A stretch of DNA of 64,000 nucleotides, taken from Pseudomonas sp. 5P_3.1_Bac2 (GTDB taxonomy: Bacteria > Pseudomonadota > Gammaproteobacteria > Pseudomonadales > Pseudomonadaceae). Location: contig NZ_JANLNY010000004.1 in assembly GCF_025465995.1 (NCBI RefSeq), positions 558,001 through 622,000 on the forward strand, written 5' to 3'. Made by a program: the position numbers and the translations under genes. Shown here in pieces: positions 1 through 8,694 of the stretch (position 1 is the first letter of the stretch; the number at the start of each line of letters is the position of its first letter). The notes under the pieces were generated by a model that was not told the origin of the DNA, made no database searches, and saw only the letters and a list, made by a program, of their open reading frames with translations.

Positions 1-441
1 CATGCGGCCAAGGGCGGCGCGCGCAGCACCACCAGCGTGGACCTGTCGAAAACCTACCTGGATTGGGCGCGGCGTAACCTGTCGCTGAACGGCTTCTCCG
101 ATAAAAACCGTCTGGAGCAGGGCGATGTGATGGCCTGGCTGGCGGAAGATCGCGGCGAGTATGAGTTGATCTTTATCGACCCGCCGACCTTCTCCAACTC
201 CAAGCGCATGGAAGGCGTGTTCGACGTGCAGCGCGATCATGTGCAGTTGCTCGACCTGGCCATGGCCCGCTTGGCCAAGGGCGGCGTGCTGTACTTCTCC
301 AACAACTTCCGCAAGTTTGTGTTGGATGAAAGCATCGCCGCGCGCTATCTGGTCGAGGAAATCAGCGCTTCGACCATCGATCCGGACTTCGCCCGTAATC
401 AGAAGATCCACCGCGCCTGGCGCCTGCAACTGCGTGGTTAA
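1..441 (+). CDS. rlmL: 23S rRNA (guanine) methyltransferase RlmL/RlmKL, C-terminal part
   Basis: This is the 3' end of a gene that begins before the window; frame 1 is open from base 1 to the TAA at 439-441. The visible 146 residues are a class I SAM-dependent methyltransferase end. An acidic strand end is followed by [12 protein letters not shown] (DPPxF-type catalytic loop), then [10 protein letters not shown] and a C-terminal KIHRAWRL. RlmKL family proteins methylate G2069 (m7G) and G2445 (m2G) of 23S rRNA during 50S assembly, and this part would be the RlmK-type m7G2069 domain. The call rests on recognition of this C-terminal domain only. Confidence 0.85.
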   Translation, partial: HAAKGGARSTTSVDLSKTYLDWARRNLSLNGFSDKNRLEQGDVMAWLAEDRGEYELIFIDPPTFSNSKRMEGVFDVQRDHVQLLDLAMARLAKGGVLYFSNNFRKFVLDESIAARYLVEEISASTIDPDFARNQKIHRAWRLQLRG

Positions 442-461
442 TCCTGCGTAGTGACTGCTAA

Positions 462-493
462 GCCCCGCCATTTAAGACGGGGCATAGCTTTTT
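462..493. terminator. Bidirectional terminator between rlmL and mnmC
   Basis: Stem GCCCCG (462-467) pairs with CGGGGC (478-483), followed on the + strand by GCTTTTTAA. It sits between the convergent ends of rlmL and mnmC, 20 bases after the rlmL stop and touching the mnmC stop. Confidence 0.7.
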
Positions 494-2522
494 AACGATT
501 GCCGCGAATCAGCGTGCGCAGGGCAAAGCGGTTGGGGTGGCAGGCCTCGGCCACATCCACTGGCACAGGCAGCGGCTCATTATTCAGCCAAGCGGCGAGC
601 AATTCGCCGGCGAGCGGCGCGGTGATCAATCCGCGCGAGCCATGGCCACTGTTGATATACAAACCCTCCAGCCACGGGCAGGGCGCCTCCGGCACTTGCC
701 GGGCGTCCTTGCTTAATACCGCATAGGCCTCGGCAAAGGCCTGGCTGTGCGCCAATGGCCCGACTATGGGCAGATAATCCGGACTGGTACAGCGAAATGC
801 CGCGCGACCTGCCAGCTCGGCTGGATCTAGTGCACCGACGTTAAGCGCGCTAGCCAGTTGCGGCGAAATCTCTTCCAGCAGTTGCAGGTTGCTAGCCTGA
901 TCGGCGCTGCTGAGTGTGAGGTCATCACTGTGGAAGTCAAAGCTGGCGCCTAGGGTGTGTTCATCCAAACGCGGCGGCGCCACATAGCCTTCGGCGCAGA
1001 CCACGGTGCTTAAGGCGCGGCTGGCTTGAGTCGCCGGCAGACGGGTGATTTGCCCGCGAATGCGCTTCAGCGGCAGTCCAGCACTTTGGCTAAAGGCTTT
1101 GATCTGCGCGGCATTGGCCAGGATCACCACAGGCGCGCTGGCAATCAGTTGCCCAGCGCTGTACACCTGCCAGCCTTCAGCCGTGCGGCGCAGTTCCAGC
1201 GCTTGCTGCTGGAGCTTGAGCTCAACCTGCGGGTGCTGAGTCTGCAAGGCGCACAGCGCGGGCGGATGCACCCAGCCGCCCTCGGGATAAAACAGACCGC
1301 CGCTGGCGAGTTCGATACCCGCTTTGTGTTCAGCGCTGGCTTGGTCGAGGTTCACCACTAAGTCTGCGGGGAAGGCCTCGGCCAGTTGCGCCTGACGCTG
1401 GGCTTCTTTGTCGTCAAAGGCCAGTTGCAGCACGCCGCAGTTGTCCCAGTCCTGGCCCTTGAGCAAACCTTCAGCGAGCCTGCGCGTATGGCCATAGCCG
1501 CTGACGATTAGTCGCGACAGCGCGGTGTGGTGCGCCGACAGCTTGAGGTACAGCACGCCCTGCGGATTGCCCGAGGCCTCTTGGGCGATGGCCGCGTGTT
1601 GCTCGACTACGCTCACCCGCCAGCCACGCTGGGCCAGGCTGGCGGCAGTGGCGCAGCCGGCTAAGCCGGCGCCAATCACAATGGCATGGCGCTCGCCGGT
1701 GGCTTGCGGGGGACGGGCAAACCAAGGCTTAGCGGGCTGCGTAGGAATCTCAGCAGGGCTGCTGACGCGGGTCTCAGGGTCGATCACTGCGCCGGTAAAG
1801 CTGCCTTTGAGCACTTCCCATTTTTTGCCGATGCCGGGGGTGCGCTTCATCTTGAAACCGGCGGCATTTAAACGGCGGCGCACATAACCGGTGCTGGTAA
1901 AGGTGCTGATGCTGGTGCCCAGGTGTGACAGGCGCGCCAGTTGGCCGAACAGCTCGGGCGTCCACATGTCGGGGTTTTTCGCCGGTGCAAAACCGTCGAG
2001 AAACCAGCAGTCGATACGTGCGTCGAGTTGGCTAAGCAGCTCCAAGGCATCGCCTATCAGCAAGGTCAACACCACCCGGCCGTTAGCGAAGACCAAGCGC
2101 TGAAAGCCCGGATGCACGGCCACATATTGGCTCAGCAGCGCCTCGGCAAATTGCGCCAGCTGCGGCCACAGGGCCAGTGCGCGGGTGAGGTCGGCACGGC
2201 TTAAGGGGTATTTTTCCACGCTGACAAAGTGCAGCCGCGCATCTGCTGGCGCGTGCTCGATGAACAGCTGCCAGGCGCAGAGAAAATTCAGCCCGGTGCC
2301 AAAGCCCGTCTCGCCAATCACCAGCGCCTCATGGGCCGTCAGGGCGGCAAAACGCTGCGCCAACTGGTTGTTGTCGAGAAACACATAACGGGTTTCGGCC
2401 AAGCCATCTTCATAGCTGAAGTAGACATCGGCGAAGTGTTTGGAGCGCGGCTGGCCGCTGGCGTCCCAGTCGAGATCAGCCGGGCCGGCGGCAGGAGCAG
2501 TGGCGGGGGTTGGAGCAGTCAT
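492..2522 (-). CDS. mnmC: Bifunctional tRNA 5-(methyl)aminomethyl-2-thiouridine biosynthesis protein MnmC
   Basis: 676 residues, the usual length for the two-domain enzyme. The N-terminal half (about 20-245) is the methyltransferase (MnmC2) with GETGFGTGLNFL as SAM-binding loop and DCWFLDGFAPAKNPDMW as catalytic region. The C-terminal half (from about 275) is a DAO-type FAD oxidoreductase (MnmC1) with the dinucleotide motif VIGAGLAGCATAASLA. The two activities convert cmnm5s2U34 to nm5s2U and then mnm5s2U at the wobble base of certain tRNAs. The first 15 residues are Ala/Pro/Thr-rich and could be an over-extension, but no better start is evident. It is monocistronic and divergent from greB. 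Confidence 0.93.
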   Translation of the reverse strand: MTAPTPATAPAAGPADLDWDASGQPRSKHFADVYFSYEDGLAETRYVFLDNNQLAQRFAALTAHEALVIGETGFGTGLNFLCAWQLFIEHAPADARLHFVSVEKYPLSRADLTRALALWPQLAQFAEALLSQYVAVHPGFQRLVFANGRVVLTLLIGDALELLSQLDARIDCWFLDGFAPAKNPDMWTPELFGQLARLSHLGTSISTFTSTGYVRRRLNAAGFKMKRTPGIGKKWEVLKGSFTGAVIDPETRVSSPAEIPTQPAKPWFARPPQATGERHAIVIGAGLAGCATAASLAQRGWRVSVVEQHAAIAQEASGNPQGVLYLKLSAHHTALSRLIVSGYGHTRRLAEGLLKGQDWDNCGVLQLAFDDKEAQRQAQLAEAFPADLVVNLDQASAEHKAGIELASGGLFYPEGGWVHPPALCALQTQHPQVELKLQQQALELRRTAEGWQVYSAGQLIASAPVVILANAAQIKAFSQSAGLPLKRIRGQITRLPATQASRALSTVVCAEGYVAPPRLDEHTLGASFDFHSDDLTLSSADQASNLQLLEEISPQLASALNVGALDPAELAGRAAFRCTSPDYLPIVGPLAHSQAFAEAYAVLSKDARQVPEAPCPWLEGLYINSGHGSRGLITAPLAGELLAAWLNNEPLPVPVDVAEACHPNRFALRTLIRGNR

Positions 2523-2629
2523 GGATTACACCGATTGGCACAGGCGCGCATTCTAACAGGCCGCTGTGGGTGTCTCGCGCGGCTTAGGTGTTTATCATGC
2601 CGCCTGAGATTGACGCCGAGGGTGAGGCA

Positions 2630-3103
2630 TTGAGCACCAAACTGATTACCGTCGAAGGCCACGCGGCACTGAAAAAAGAGCTGGATTATCTGTGGCGCGA
2701 ACATCGCCCGGATATCACGCAGAAGGTCAGTTGGGCCGCGTCGCTGGGTGATCGCAGTGAAAACGCCGACTACCAGTACAACAAAAAACTCCTGCGTGAG
2801 ATCGACCGGCGCGTGCGTTACTTGCGTAAACGCCTGGAAGACATGCGCGTGGTGGCCTACTCCCCCGAGCAGGAAGGCCGGGTGTTTTTCGGCGCCTGGG
2901 TCGAGATCGTCAATGAAGACGACGAAAGCAAACGCTTTCGCATTGTCGGCTATGACGAGATCTACGGGCGTAATGACTACATCTCCATCGACTCGCCCAT
3001 GGCCCGCGCCCTGTTAAAGAAACAGGTCGGTGATGAAGCCACGGTGCAGACACCGCAAGGGGAGATGGTCTGGGAAATCACCACAATCAGTTATCAGCCC
3101 TAA
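2630..3103 (+). CDS. greB: Transcription elongation factor GreB
   Basis: 157 residues from a TTG start at 2630 (MSTKLITVEGH), which matches the conserved GreB N-terminus. A GAGGG at 2618-2622 is spaced seven bases before it. An in-frame ATG at 2588 would add 14 unconserved residues and lacks a ribosome site. The N-terminal coiled coil (about 1-75) carries LGDRSENADYQYNKK, with the acidic tip that enters the RNA polymerase secondary channel. The C-terminal FKBP-like domain includes VFFGAWVEI. GreB stimulates transcript cleavage in backtracked complexes. It is GreB rather than GreA by its basic REIDRRVRYLRKRLE segment. Confidence 0.93.
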   Translation: MSTKLITVEGHAALKKELDYLWREHRPDITQKVSWAASLGDRSENADYQYNKKLLREIDRRVRYLRKRLEDMRVVAYSPEQEGRVFFGAWVEIVNEDDESKRFRIVGYDEIYGRNDYISIDSPMARALLKKQVGDEATVQTPQGEMVWEITTISYQP

Positions 3104-3167
3104 ACTGTGGTGCCGCGCGTTGCCCTCGGGTGAGCGTTGTTATCGCTAACAGTGCGAGACGTTAATC

Positions 3168-4478
3168 ATGTCGCAAGCTACCCCTAGTACCCCAGGCTTC
3201 ACCCGCAGTGCCTACAAAACCTTGGGATTGGCCGCCCTGGGCGGGGCGTTGGAGATTTACGATTTTATTATTTTCGTGTTCTTCGCCCTAACCTTAAGTG
3301 AGCTGTTCTTCCCGCCAGAAATGCCCGAATGGCTGCGTCTGCTGCAGAGCTTTGGCATCTTCGTGACCGGCTATCTGGCGCGGCCCTTGGGTGGCATTCT
3401 GCTGGCGCACTTTGCTGATCGCTTAGGGCGCAAGCGCGTATTCAGCCTGAGCATCCTGCTGATGGCTGGGCCTTGTTTAGTCATCGGTCTGATGCCGACT
3501 TACGCGCAAATCGGCTACTGGGCACCGCTGCTGTTATTGCTGCTGCGGGTGCTGCAAGGCGCCGCAGTGGGTGGCGAGGTGCCGAGCGCTTGGGTGTTTG
3601 TCGCCGAGCATGCGCCCAAGGGCCATCGTGGCTATGCCTTGGGTATGTTGCAGGCGGGGCTGACCTTCGGCTATCTGCTCGGCGCCATCACCGCCACCTT
3701 GCTGACACGGATTTACAGCCAGGCGGAGATTCTCGATTTCGCTTGGCGCATCCCGTTTATCTTGGGCGGTGTGTTTGGCTTGGTGGGCGTGTGGCTGCGC
3801 CGCTGGCTGCAAGAAACCCCAGTGTTTTTGGCCTTGCAGGAACAGCGTCAGGAGGCCGGGCCGTTGCCCTTAGCCCAGGTGTGGCGCGAGCATCGCCGCA
3901 GCATTGTGCCGGCGCTGCTGTTGACCTGTCTGCTGACCTCCGCGGTGGTGATGTTGGTGGTGGTAACGCCAACCCTGATGCAGCGCCACTTTGCCATCGC
4001 CGCCAGCCATGCTTTTGCCCTCAGCAGCCTTGGCATTATGTGTTTAAACATTGGCTGCGTGCTGGCCGGGCGCTTGGCTGATCGCATTGGTGCTTGGCGG
4101 GCGGTACTGCTCTATAGCCTGCTGTTGCCGTTGGGTGCCGGGGCGCTGTATGCCAGTTTGATCCTTGATCAAAGCTGGTTGGCGCTGGGCTACGCCGTGG
4201 CCGGTTTAGCCTGCGGAGTGGTGGGTGCGGTGCCGTCGCTGATGGTGGGCTTGTTCCCAGCGGCGGTGCGGGTTTCCGGGATCTCGGTGACCTATAACCT
4301 GGCCTATGCCCTGTGGGCCAGTATCACCCCTTTGCTGCTGCTGGCCCTGACGCCCTGGAGTCCATGGCTGATCGTCGGCTTTTGTGCGGTGATGGGCGCG
4401 GTGGGCGTGCTGACCGTTCTGGGTTTTGCCGTCAGCAGAGCCGCCAGTGACTCTGCTGGGCAATGGGCGCAGTGCTAG
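3168..4478 (+). CDS. MFS transporter, metabolite:H+ symporter type
   Basis: 436 residues with about twelve membrane segments. The N-terminus has GGALEIYDFIIFVF, typical of metabolite:H+ symporters (ProP/KgtP/citrate group). The MFS loop 2-3 signature ADRLGRKRVF lies near residues 83-92, with a second copy, GRLADRIG, in the C-terminal half. The substrate cannot be read from sequence; relatives carry proline/betaine, dicarboxylates or similar solutes. The stop overlaps the stop of the convergent permease gene by four bases, so there is no room for a terminator between the two. Confidence 0.85.
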   Translation: MSQATPSTPGFTRSAYKTLGLAALGGALEIYDFIIFVFFALTLSELFFPPEMPEWLRLLQSFGIFVTGYLARPLGGILLAHFADRLGRKRVFSLSILLMAGPCLVIGLMPTYAQIGYWAPLLLLLLRVLQGAAVGGEVPSAWVFVAEHAPKGHRGYALGMLQAGLTFGYLLGAITATLLTRIYSQAEILDFAWRIPFILGGVFGLVGVWLRRWLQETPVFLALQEQRQEAGPLPLAQVWREHRRSIVPALLLTCLLTSAVVMLVVVTPTLMQRHFAIAASHAFALSSLGIMCLNIGCVLAGRLADRIGAWRAVLLYSLLLPLGAGALYASLILDQSWLALGYAVAGLACGVVGAVPSLMVGLFPAAVRVSGISVTYNLAYALWASITPLLLLALTPWSPWLIVGFCAVMGAVGVLTVLGFAVSRAASDSAGQWAQC

Positions 4479-6979
4479 CCTTCGCGCAGCACCGTCAGTG
4501 GGCTGACATTCAGCGAGCGGCGGGTGCCGAGTAAACCCGCCCCACCGACCAAGAGCGCGCCGACTACAGGTAACAGCAGCAACCAAGGATGGGGCTGCCA
4601 GCTCAGATCAAAGGCGTAGCGGTACAGCAAAAAGCTGATCAGTTCGCAGCCCAGTGCCGCGAGCAGGCCGCTAGCCGCACCGAGCAAACCAAACTCCGCG
4701 CGCCGCGCCTGGCCGAGAATCTGGCGCTTGGCGCCTAGTGCGCGGAGCAACGCGCCTTGGCGAATACGCTCGTCCAGAGTGCTTTGCAGGCCGGCAAACA
4801 GCACGGCAAAGCCTGCCGCTAGGACAAACAGCAACACGAACTCAATGGCCAAGGTCACCTGCGCCAGAATGCTGCGCAGCTGGCTAAGCAGCGCTTCGAC
4901 TTGCAGCAGGGTGACGCTGGGGAAGCTGCGCGCCAATTCTACCAACTGCTGCTCATGCTGCGGCGGCAGGTAGAAACTGGTCATGTAAGTGACTGGCAAG
5001 TCCTGCAAAGTGCCGGGCTGGAACAGCATGTAGAAGTTGGGTTGGAAGTTGTTCCAATCGACGTCGCGCAGGCTGGTGACCTGCGCATCACGCTGCAGGC
5101 CGCCGACGCTGAAGGTCAGGCGATCACCTAAGTTGATCTTTAGGCTGGCCGCCAGTTTGCTTTCCACCGACACCCCGGGCAGCTCGCTGGGTGCGTCGGC
5201 AGACCACCACTGGCCAGCGCTGAGCTTATTGTCCTCTGGCAGCTCGGCGGCCCAGGTCAGGCTCAAGTCGCGTCGCGTGGCACGTTCGCCTTCGGAATCC
5301 TTGCTGACGTTTTGCTTAACCGCCGCGCCGTTGATCGCGGTCAGCCGGCCCGGTACTACCGGATAAAGTGGCGAGCTGTGCGGCGACAGCTTGTTGATCT
5401 GCGCGCTGAAGGCGTCTTTGTCGGCAGGCAGAATATTCAGCGCAAAGTGGTTCGGCGCTTGTGCCGGCAACTGCGCCTGCCAGGTGTCGAGAAGCTCTCC
5501 ACGCAGCAGGGCAATCAGGGCCATGGCCAGGATAATCAAACCAAAGGCCAGTGCTTGCCCAGCGGCAGCCACCGGTTGCCGCAGCAGTTGGCCCAGGCCC
5601 AAACGCCAAGGCAGGGCGGCGCGGCTGAGCAGACGGCGCAGGCTGTTTAACCCCAGCAGCAACAGGCCGCCGAGCAGCAGCGCGGTGACCACGCCGCCAC
5701 CGAGCAGTGCGGCGGTGAGTTTTAGATCCAGGCTCAGGCGCCACATGATCAAACCCAAGGCCAGCAGCGCCGCGCCATAGACAAACCATGAGCTGGCCGC
5801 CACCGGCAGCAGATCGCGGCGCAGCACCCGTAGCGGCGGTACGCGGCCCAAAGCGGCCAGTGGTGGCAGGGCAAAGCCGGCGAGGGCGACTAACCCCGTG
5901 GCCATCCCGGCCAGTGCTGGCCACAGGCTGCCTGGGGGGATTTGCGCCGGCAGCAGACCTTGCAGCAGGTGGAATAAGCCCAACTGCGCCAACCAGCCCA
6001 GCAAGGCGCCGAGCAAACTGGCGCTGATGCCGAGTAAGGCCAACTGCAAGCTGAACAGAGCCAAAGCCTGTCGCCGCGACAGACCCAAGCAGCGCAGCAG
6101 GGCGCTGGCATCAAAACGCCGCGCGGCGAAGCGCGATGCACTGAGCGCCACGGCCACCCCGGCCAGGAGCACGGCAGCCAAACTGGCAAGGTTCAGGTAG
6201 CGCTCGGCGCGGCCTAAGGCGTTACCGACTTGGCGGTTGCCATCCTTACCCGTATCAATCCGTTGGTTAGCGGCAAGTGTGGGTTTGATTTGCTCTTGGT
6301 AGGCGGCGAGGGCGTTGCTGTCGCCGCGCCACAGGTCTTTGTAGCGCACCCGGCTGCCGGGCTGGATCACCCCGGTGGCGGGCAAGTCCGCCAAGTTCAT
6401 CAGTACATGGGGGGTGAGGCTGTAAAAATCGCCGGCCTCATCGGGCAGATAGGTCAGTACGCGGCTCAGACGCAGGGTCTTCTGGCCCACCTCGATGGTG
6501 TCACCGGGTTTGATATTCAGCGCGACTAACAGTCTTGCCTCGGCCCATGCTTCACCCGGCGCGGGGCCGCTACTGGGTTGTTCCGCGCCATACAGCTGGG
6601 CGGCGCTTTTCAGCTCACCGCGCAGCGGATAGGCGTTGTCGGCGGCTTTAATACTGGCCAGTTGGATGCCGTTGTCGTTGGCCACCACGCTGGAAAATTC
6701 GACCAGCTGGGCGTGCTCAAGACCCAGCTGTTTACCCGCAGCAATCTGCTGCGCAGTGCTGGCGCTGCTGCCATTTAAACGCATATCTGCCGCCAGAAAC
6801 TCGGTGGCGCGCAGCAGCATGCCGTCATTCAAGCGGGCGCCGAAGTAGCCAATCGCGGTGCTGGCGGCGACGGCAATGACTAAGGCCAAAAACAGCACGC
6901 GCAGCTCCGTGCTGCGGGCTTCGCGCAGTAATTGGCGCTTGGCCAGACTGAACAGACGAGACAGCGGCAGCGTCTTCAT
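4475..6979 (-). CDS. ABC transporter permease, FtsX/MacB family (YbbP-like)
   Basis: 834 residues. One N-terminal membrane helix is followed by a large periplasmic part, a central group of helices (about 270-500), a second periplasmic region and three C-terminal helices with the FtsX-domain text FVLAAGFAVLFAGLQSTLDERIRQGALLRALGA. The architecture is that of E. coli YbbP: two FtsX repeats in one chain. It directly abuts the ATPase gene (its ATG starts at the base where the ATPase stop ends), so the two form one translationally coupled transporter. Such systems are usually mechanotransmission or lipoprotein-related machines rather than importers. The substrate is unknown. Confidence 0.85.
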   Translation of the reverse strand: MKTLPLSRLFSLAKRQLLREARSTELRVLFLALVIAVAASTAIGYFGARLNDGMLLRATEFLAADMRLNGSSASTAQQIAAGKQLGLEHAQLVEFSSVVANDNGIQLASIKAADNAYPLRGELKSAAQLYGAEQPSSGPAPGEAWAEARLLVALNIKPGDTIEVGQKTLRLSRVLTYLPDEAGDFYSLTPHVLMNLADLPATGVIQPGSRVRYKDLWRGDSNALAAYQEQIKPTLAANQRIDTGKDGNRQVGNALGRAERYLNLASLAAVLLAGVAVALSASRFAARRFDASALLRCLGLSRRQALALFSLQLALLGISASLLGALLGWLAQLGLFHLLQGLLPAQIPPGSLWPALAGMATGLVALAGFALPPLAALGRVPPLRVLRRDLLPVAASSWFVYGAALLALGLIMWRLSLDLKLTAALLGGGVVTALLLGGLLLLGLNSLRRLLSRAALPWRLGLGQLLRQPVAAAGQALAFGLIILAMALIALLRGELLDTWQAQLPAQAPNHFALNILPADKDAFSAQINKLSPHSSPLYPVVPGRLTAINGAAVKQNVSKDSEGERATRRDLSLTWAAELPEDNKLSAGQWWSADAPSELPGVSVESKLAASLKINLGDRLTFSVGGLQRDAQVTSLRDVDWNNFQPNFYMLFQPGTLQDLPVTYMTSFYLPPQHEQQLVELARSFPSVTLLQVEALLSQLRSILAQVTLAIEFVLLFVLAAGFAVLFAGLQSTLDERIRQGALLRALGAKRQILGQARRAEFGLLGAASGLLAALGCELISFLLYRYAFDLSWQPHPWLLLLPVVGALLVGGAGLLGTRRSLNVSPLTVLREG

Positions 6980-7662
6980 CAGCTGTGCCCCTGATCGACC
7001 AACTGGCCTTGCTCCAGGCGAATCTGCCGCTGGCAGCGCTGGGCCAAACGGCCATCATGGGTGACCAGCACTAAGGTGGTGCCCCGTTCGCGATTGAGCT
7101 CAAACAGCAGGTCGCTAATGCGCTCGCCGGTTTGGCTGTCGAGGTTACCGGTGGGCTCGTCGGCAAAGAGCACCGCAGGCTCCGCGACAAAGGCGCGGGC
7201 GATGGCCACCCGCTGCTGTTCGCCGCCGGAGAGTTGGCGCGGATAGTGGCTTAAGCGTTGGCCCAAACCCACGCGCTCCAGCAGGGTACGGGCGCGTTGG
7301 CGGGCATCGGCATGGCCTTCTAGCTCCAGTGGCAGCATGACGTTTTCCAGCGCATTGAGGCTGTCCAGTAGTTGGAACGACTGGAACACAAAGCCCACGT
7401 GCTCGGCGCGCACTTGCGCCCGTTGGTCTTCATCCAAGGCGCTTAAGTCGTTGCCGGCCAACAGCACGCTGCCGCTGCTGGGCAGATCGAGGCCGGCGAG
7501 CAAGCCTAAGAGGGTGGATTTACCTGAGCCGGAGCTGCCGACAATGGCCAGGCTGTCACCGGCATTCAGGCTCAGCGACAGATCGTGCAGTATGCTGAGG
7601 TCGCCTTCCGCGCTGCTAACCACTTTGTTAAGGTTGCGCGCGGTGAGAATCGTTGAGCTCAT
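6979..7662 (-). CDS. ABC transporter ATP-binding protein (YbbA/LolD-like)
   Basis: 227 residues from the ATG at 7662 (MSSTILTARNLNKVV). The open frame continues upstream, but those residues are antisense to tesA and unlike the family. Visible motifs are Walker A GSSGSGKST (42-50), Q-loop FVFQSFQLL, signature LSGGEQQR, Walker B VLFADEPTGNLD and the switch His in VTHD. This is the MacB/LolD/YbbA subgroup, partner of the adjacent FtsX-type permease. In enterobacteria ybbA-ybbP lies divergent from tesA, the same arrangement as here. Its start codon lies ten bases from the start of tesA on the other strand. Confidence 0.92.
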   Translation of the reverse strand: MSSTILTARNLNKVVSSAEGDLSILHDLSLSLNAGDSLAIVGSSGSGKSTLLGLLAGLDLPSSGSVLLAGNDLSALDEDQRAQVRAEHVGFVFQSFQLLDSLNALENVMLPLELEGHADARQRARTLLERVGLGQRLSHYPRQLSGGEQQRVAIARAFVAEPAVLFADEPTGNLDSQTGERISDLLFELNRERGTTLVLVTHDGRLAQRCQRQIRLEQGQLVDQGHS

Positions 7663-7672
7663 GGAGAATCCA

Positions 7673-8278
7673 ATGCGTACATGGTTGATAGGCACAGCGC
7701 TGAGCTTGCTGCTGTGGGGGCCGACGGCTTTCGCGGGGGGCGTGCTGGTTGTCGGCGATAGTATCAGCGCCGCTTTTGGCCTGGATACCCGCCAAGGCTG
7801 GGTGGCTTTGCTTGAGCAACGCATGGCCGAGAACGGTTTTAACCAGCCAGTGGTCAACGCTTCTATCAGTGGCGACACCAGCTCTGGCGGGGCCTCGCGG
7901 CTCGCACCACTGCTTGCCGAGCACCAGCCTGAAGTGGTGATTATCGAGCTCGGCGGCAACGATGGCCTGCGTGGTCAACCCGTGACGCAATTGCAACAGA
8001 ATCTTGCGGCCATGGTTGAGCAGTCGCAGAAAAGTGGGGCTAAGGTGCTGTTATTAGGTATGCAGTTACCGCCTAACTATGGCATCAAGTACACCACGGC
8101 GTTCGCCCAGGTGTTCGAGCAAGTCGCCAAGAGTCACAACACTGCCTTGGTGCCTTTTCTTTTAGAGGGTGTCGGCGGGCATCCCGAACTGATGCAAAAC
8201 GACGGGATTCACCCGACTGCGCAGGCACAACCGCAGTTGCTGGAAAATGTCTGGGAAACCTTGCAACCTTTGCTCTAA
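7673..8278 (+). CDS. tesA: Multifunctional acyl-CoA thioesterase I / protease I / lysophospholipase L1 (TesA)
   Basis: 201 residues from ATG 7673, with GGAG at 7663-7666 as ribosome site. An in-frame ATG at 7661 would place that site inside the gene. A signal peptide of about 21 residues (MRTWLIGTALSLLLWGPTAFA) predicts a periplasmic enzyme. SGNH-hydrolase blocks are visible: VVGDSISAAFG with nucleophile Ser30, a block II glycine, GGNDGLRG (block III Asn) and DGIHPT (catalytic Asp/His). The family cleaves acyl-CoA, esters and lysophospholipids. Any promoter must lie inside the divergent ATPase gene. Confidence 0.95.
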   Translation: MRTWLIGTALSLLLWGPTAFAGGVLVVGDSISAAFGLDTRQGWVALLEQRMAENGFNQPVVNASISGDTSSGGASRLAPLLAEHQPEVVIIELGGNDGLRGQPVTQLQQNLAAMVEQSQKSGAKVLLLGMQLPPNYGIKYTTAFAQVFEQVAKSHNTALVPFLLEGVGGHPELMQNDGIHPTAQAQPQLLENVWETLQPLL

Positions 8279-8336
8279 ACGGGCTTTTCTGACGCAAGCC
8301 TTTCGGCTAAGGTGGCGCCCCGCACTGGAGTCCTCA

Positions 8337-8636
8337 ATGCCGCGTCCTGCTTGGTCCTTACACGCCTATCAACTGATCGAACCTGACGAACAGCTCGACC
8401 TGTTCGCCTGTCGAGAAGTCCGGGTGCATTTATTAGCTCGTCAGCTGGAGTTGGGTGAGTTCGCTGACCGCACATTGTGCGGCGGTTTACTGCCTGCGCA
8501 CCCGATCTGGCGTTCGCTGGAACGCGACATGTTGCGCGACAAACGCCTGTGTCCTGCTTGCAAAGCCACCCTCGAAGCGCAAAAACGCGGTGAGGCGCCG
8601 AATAATAGCCGTGCCCTGAGCTATCCCAGCGGCTGA
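8337..8636 (+). CDS. Conserved hypothetical protein with a CxxC motif
   Basis: 99 residues from ATG 8337, with GGAG at 8327-8330. I do not recognise a named family. The sequence has no signal peptide or membrane segment. It contains DLFACREVRVHLLARQLE in the first half, a single Cys in DRTLCGG, and near the C-terminus CPACKATL, a CxxC pair that could bind zinc together with the other cysteines. It lies between tesA and the L,D-transpeptidase on the same strand; I recall a similar small gene at this place in other Pseudomonas. Function unknown. Confidence 0.7.
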   Translation: MPRPAWSLHAYQLIEPDEQLDLFACREVRVHLLARQLELGEFADRTLCGGLLPAHPIWRSLERDMLRDKRLCPACKATLEAQKRGEAPNNSRALSYPSG

Positions 8637-8694
8637 GCAATCGGTGTACACTCGGCAAAACCCCTTTCTCACCACTTCTGTCAGGAATTTCCGG

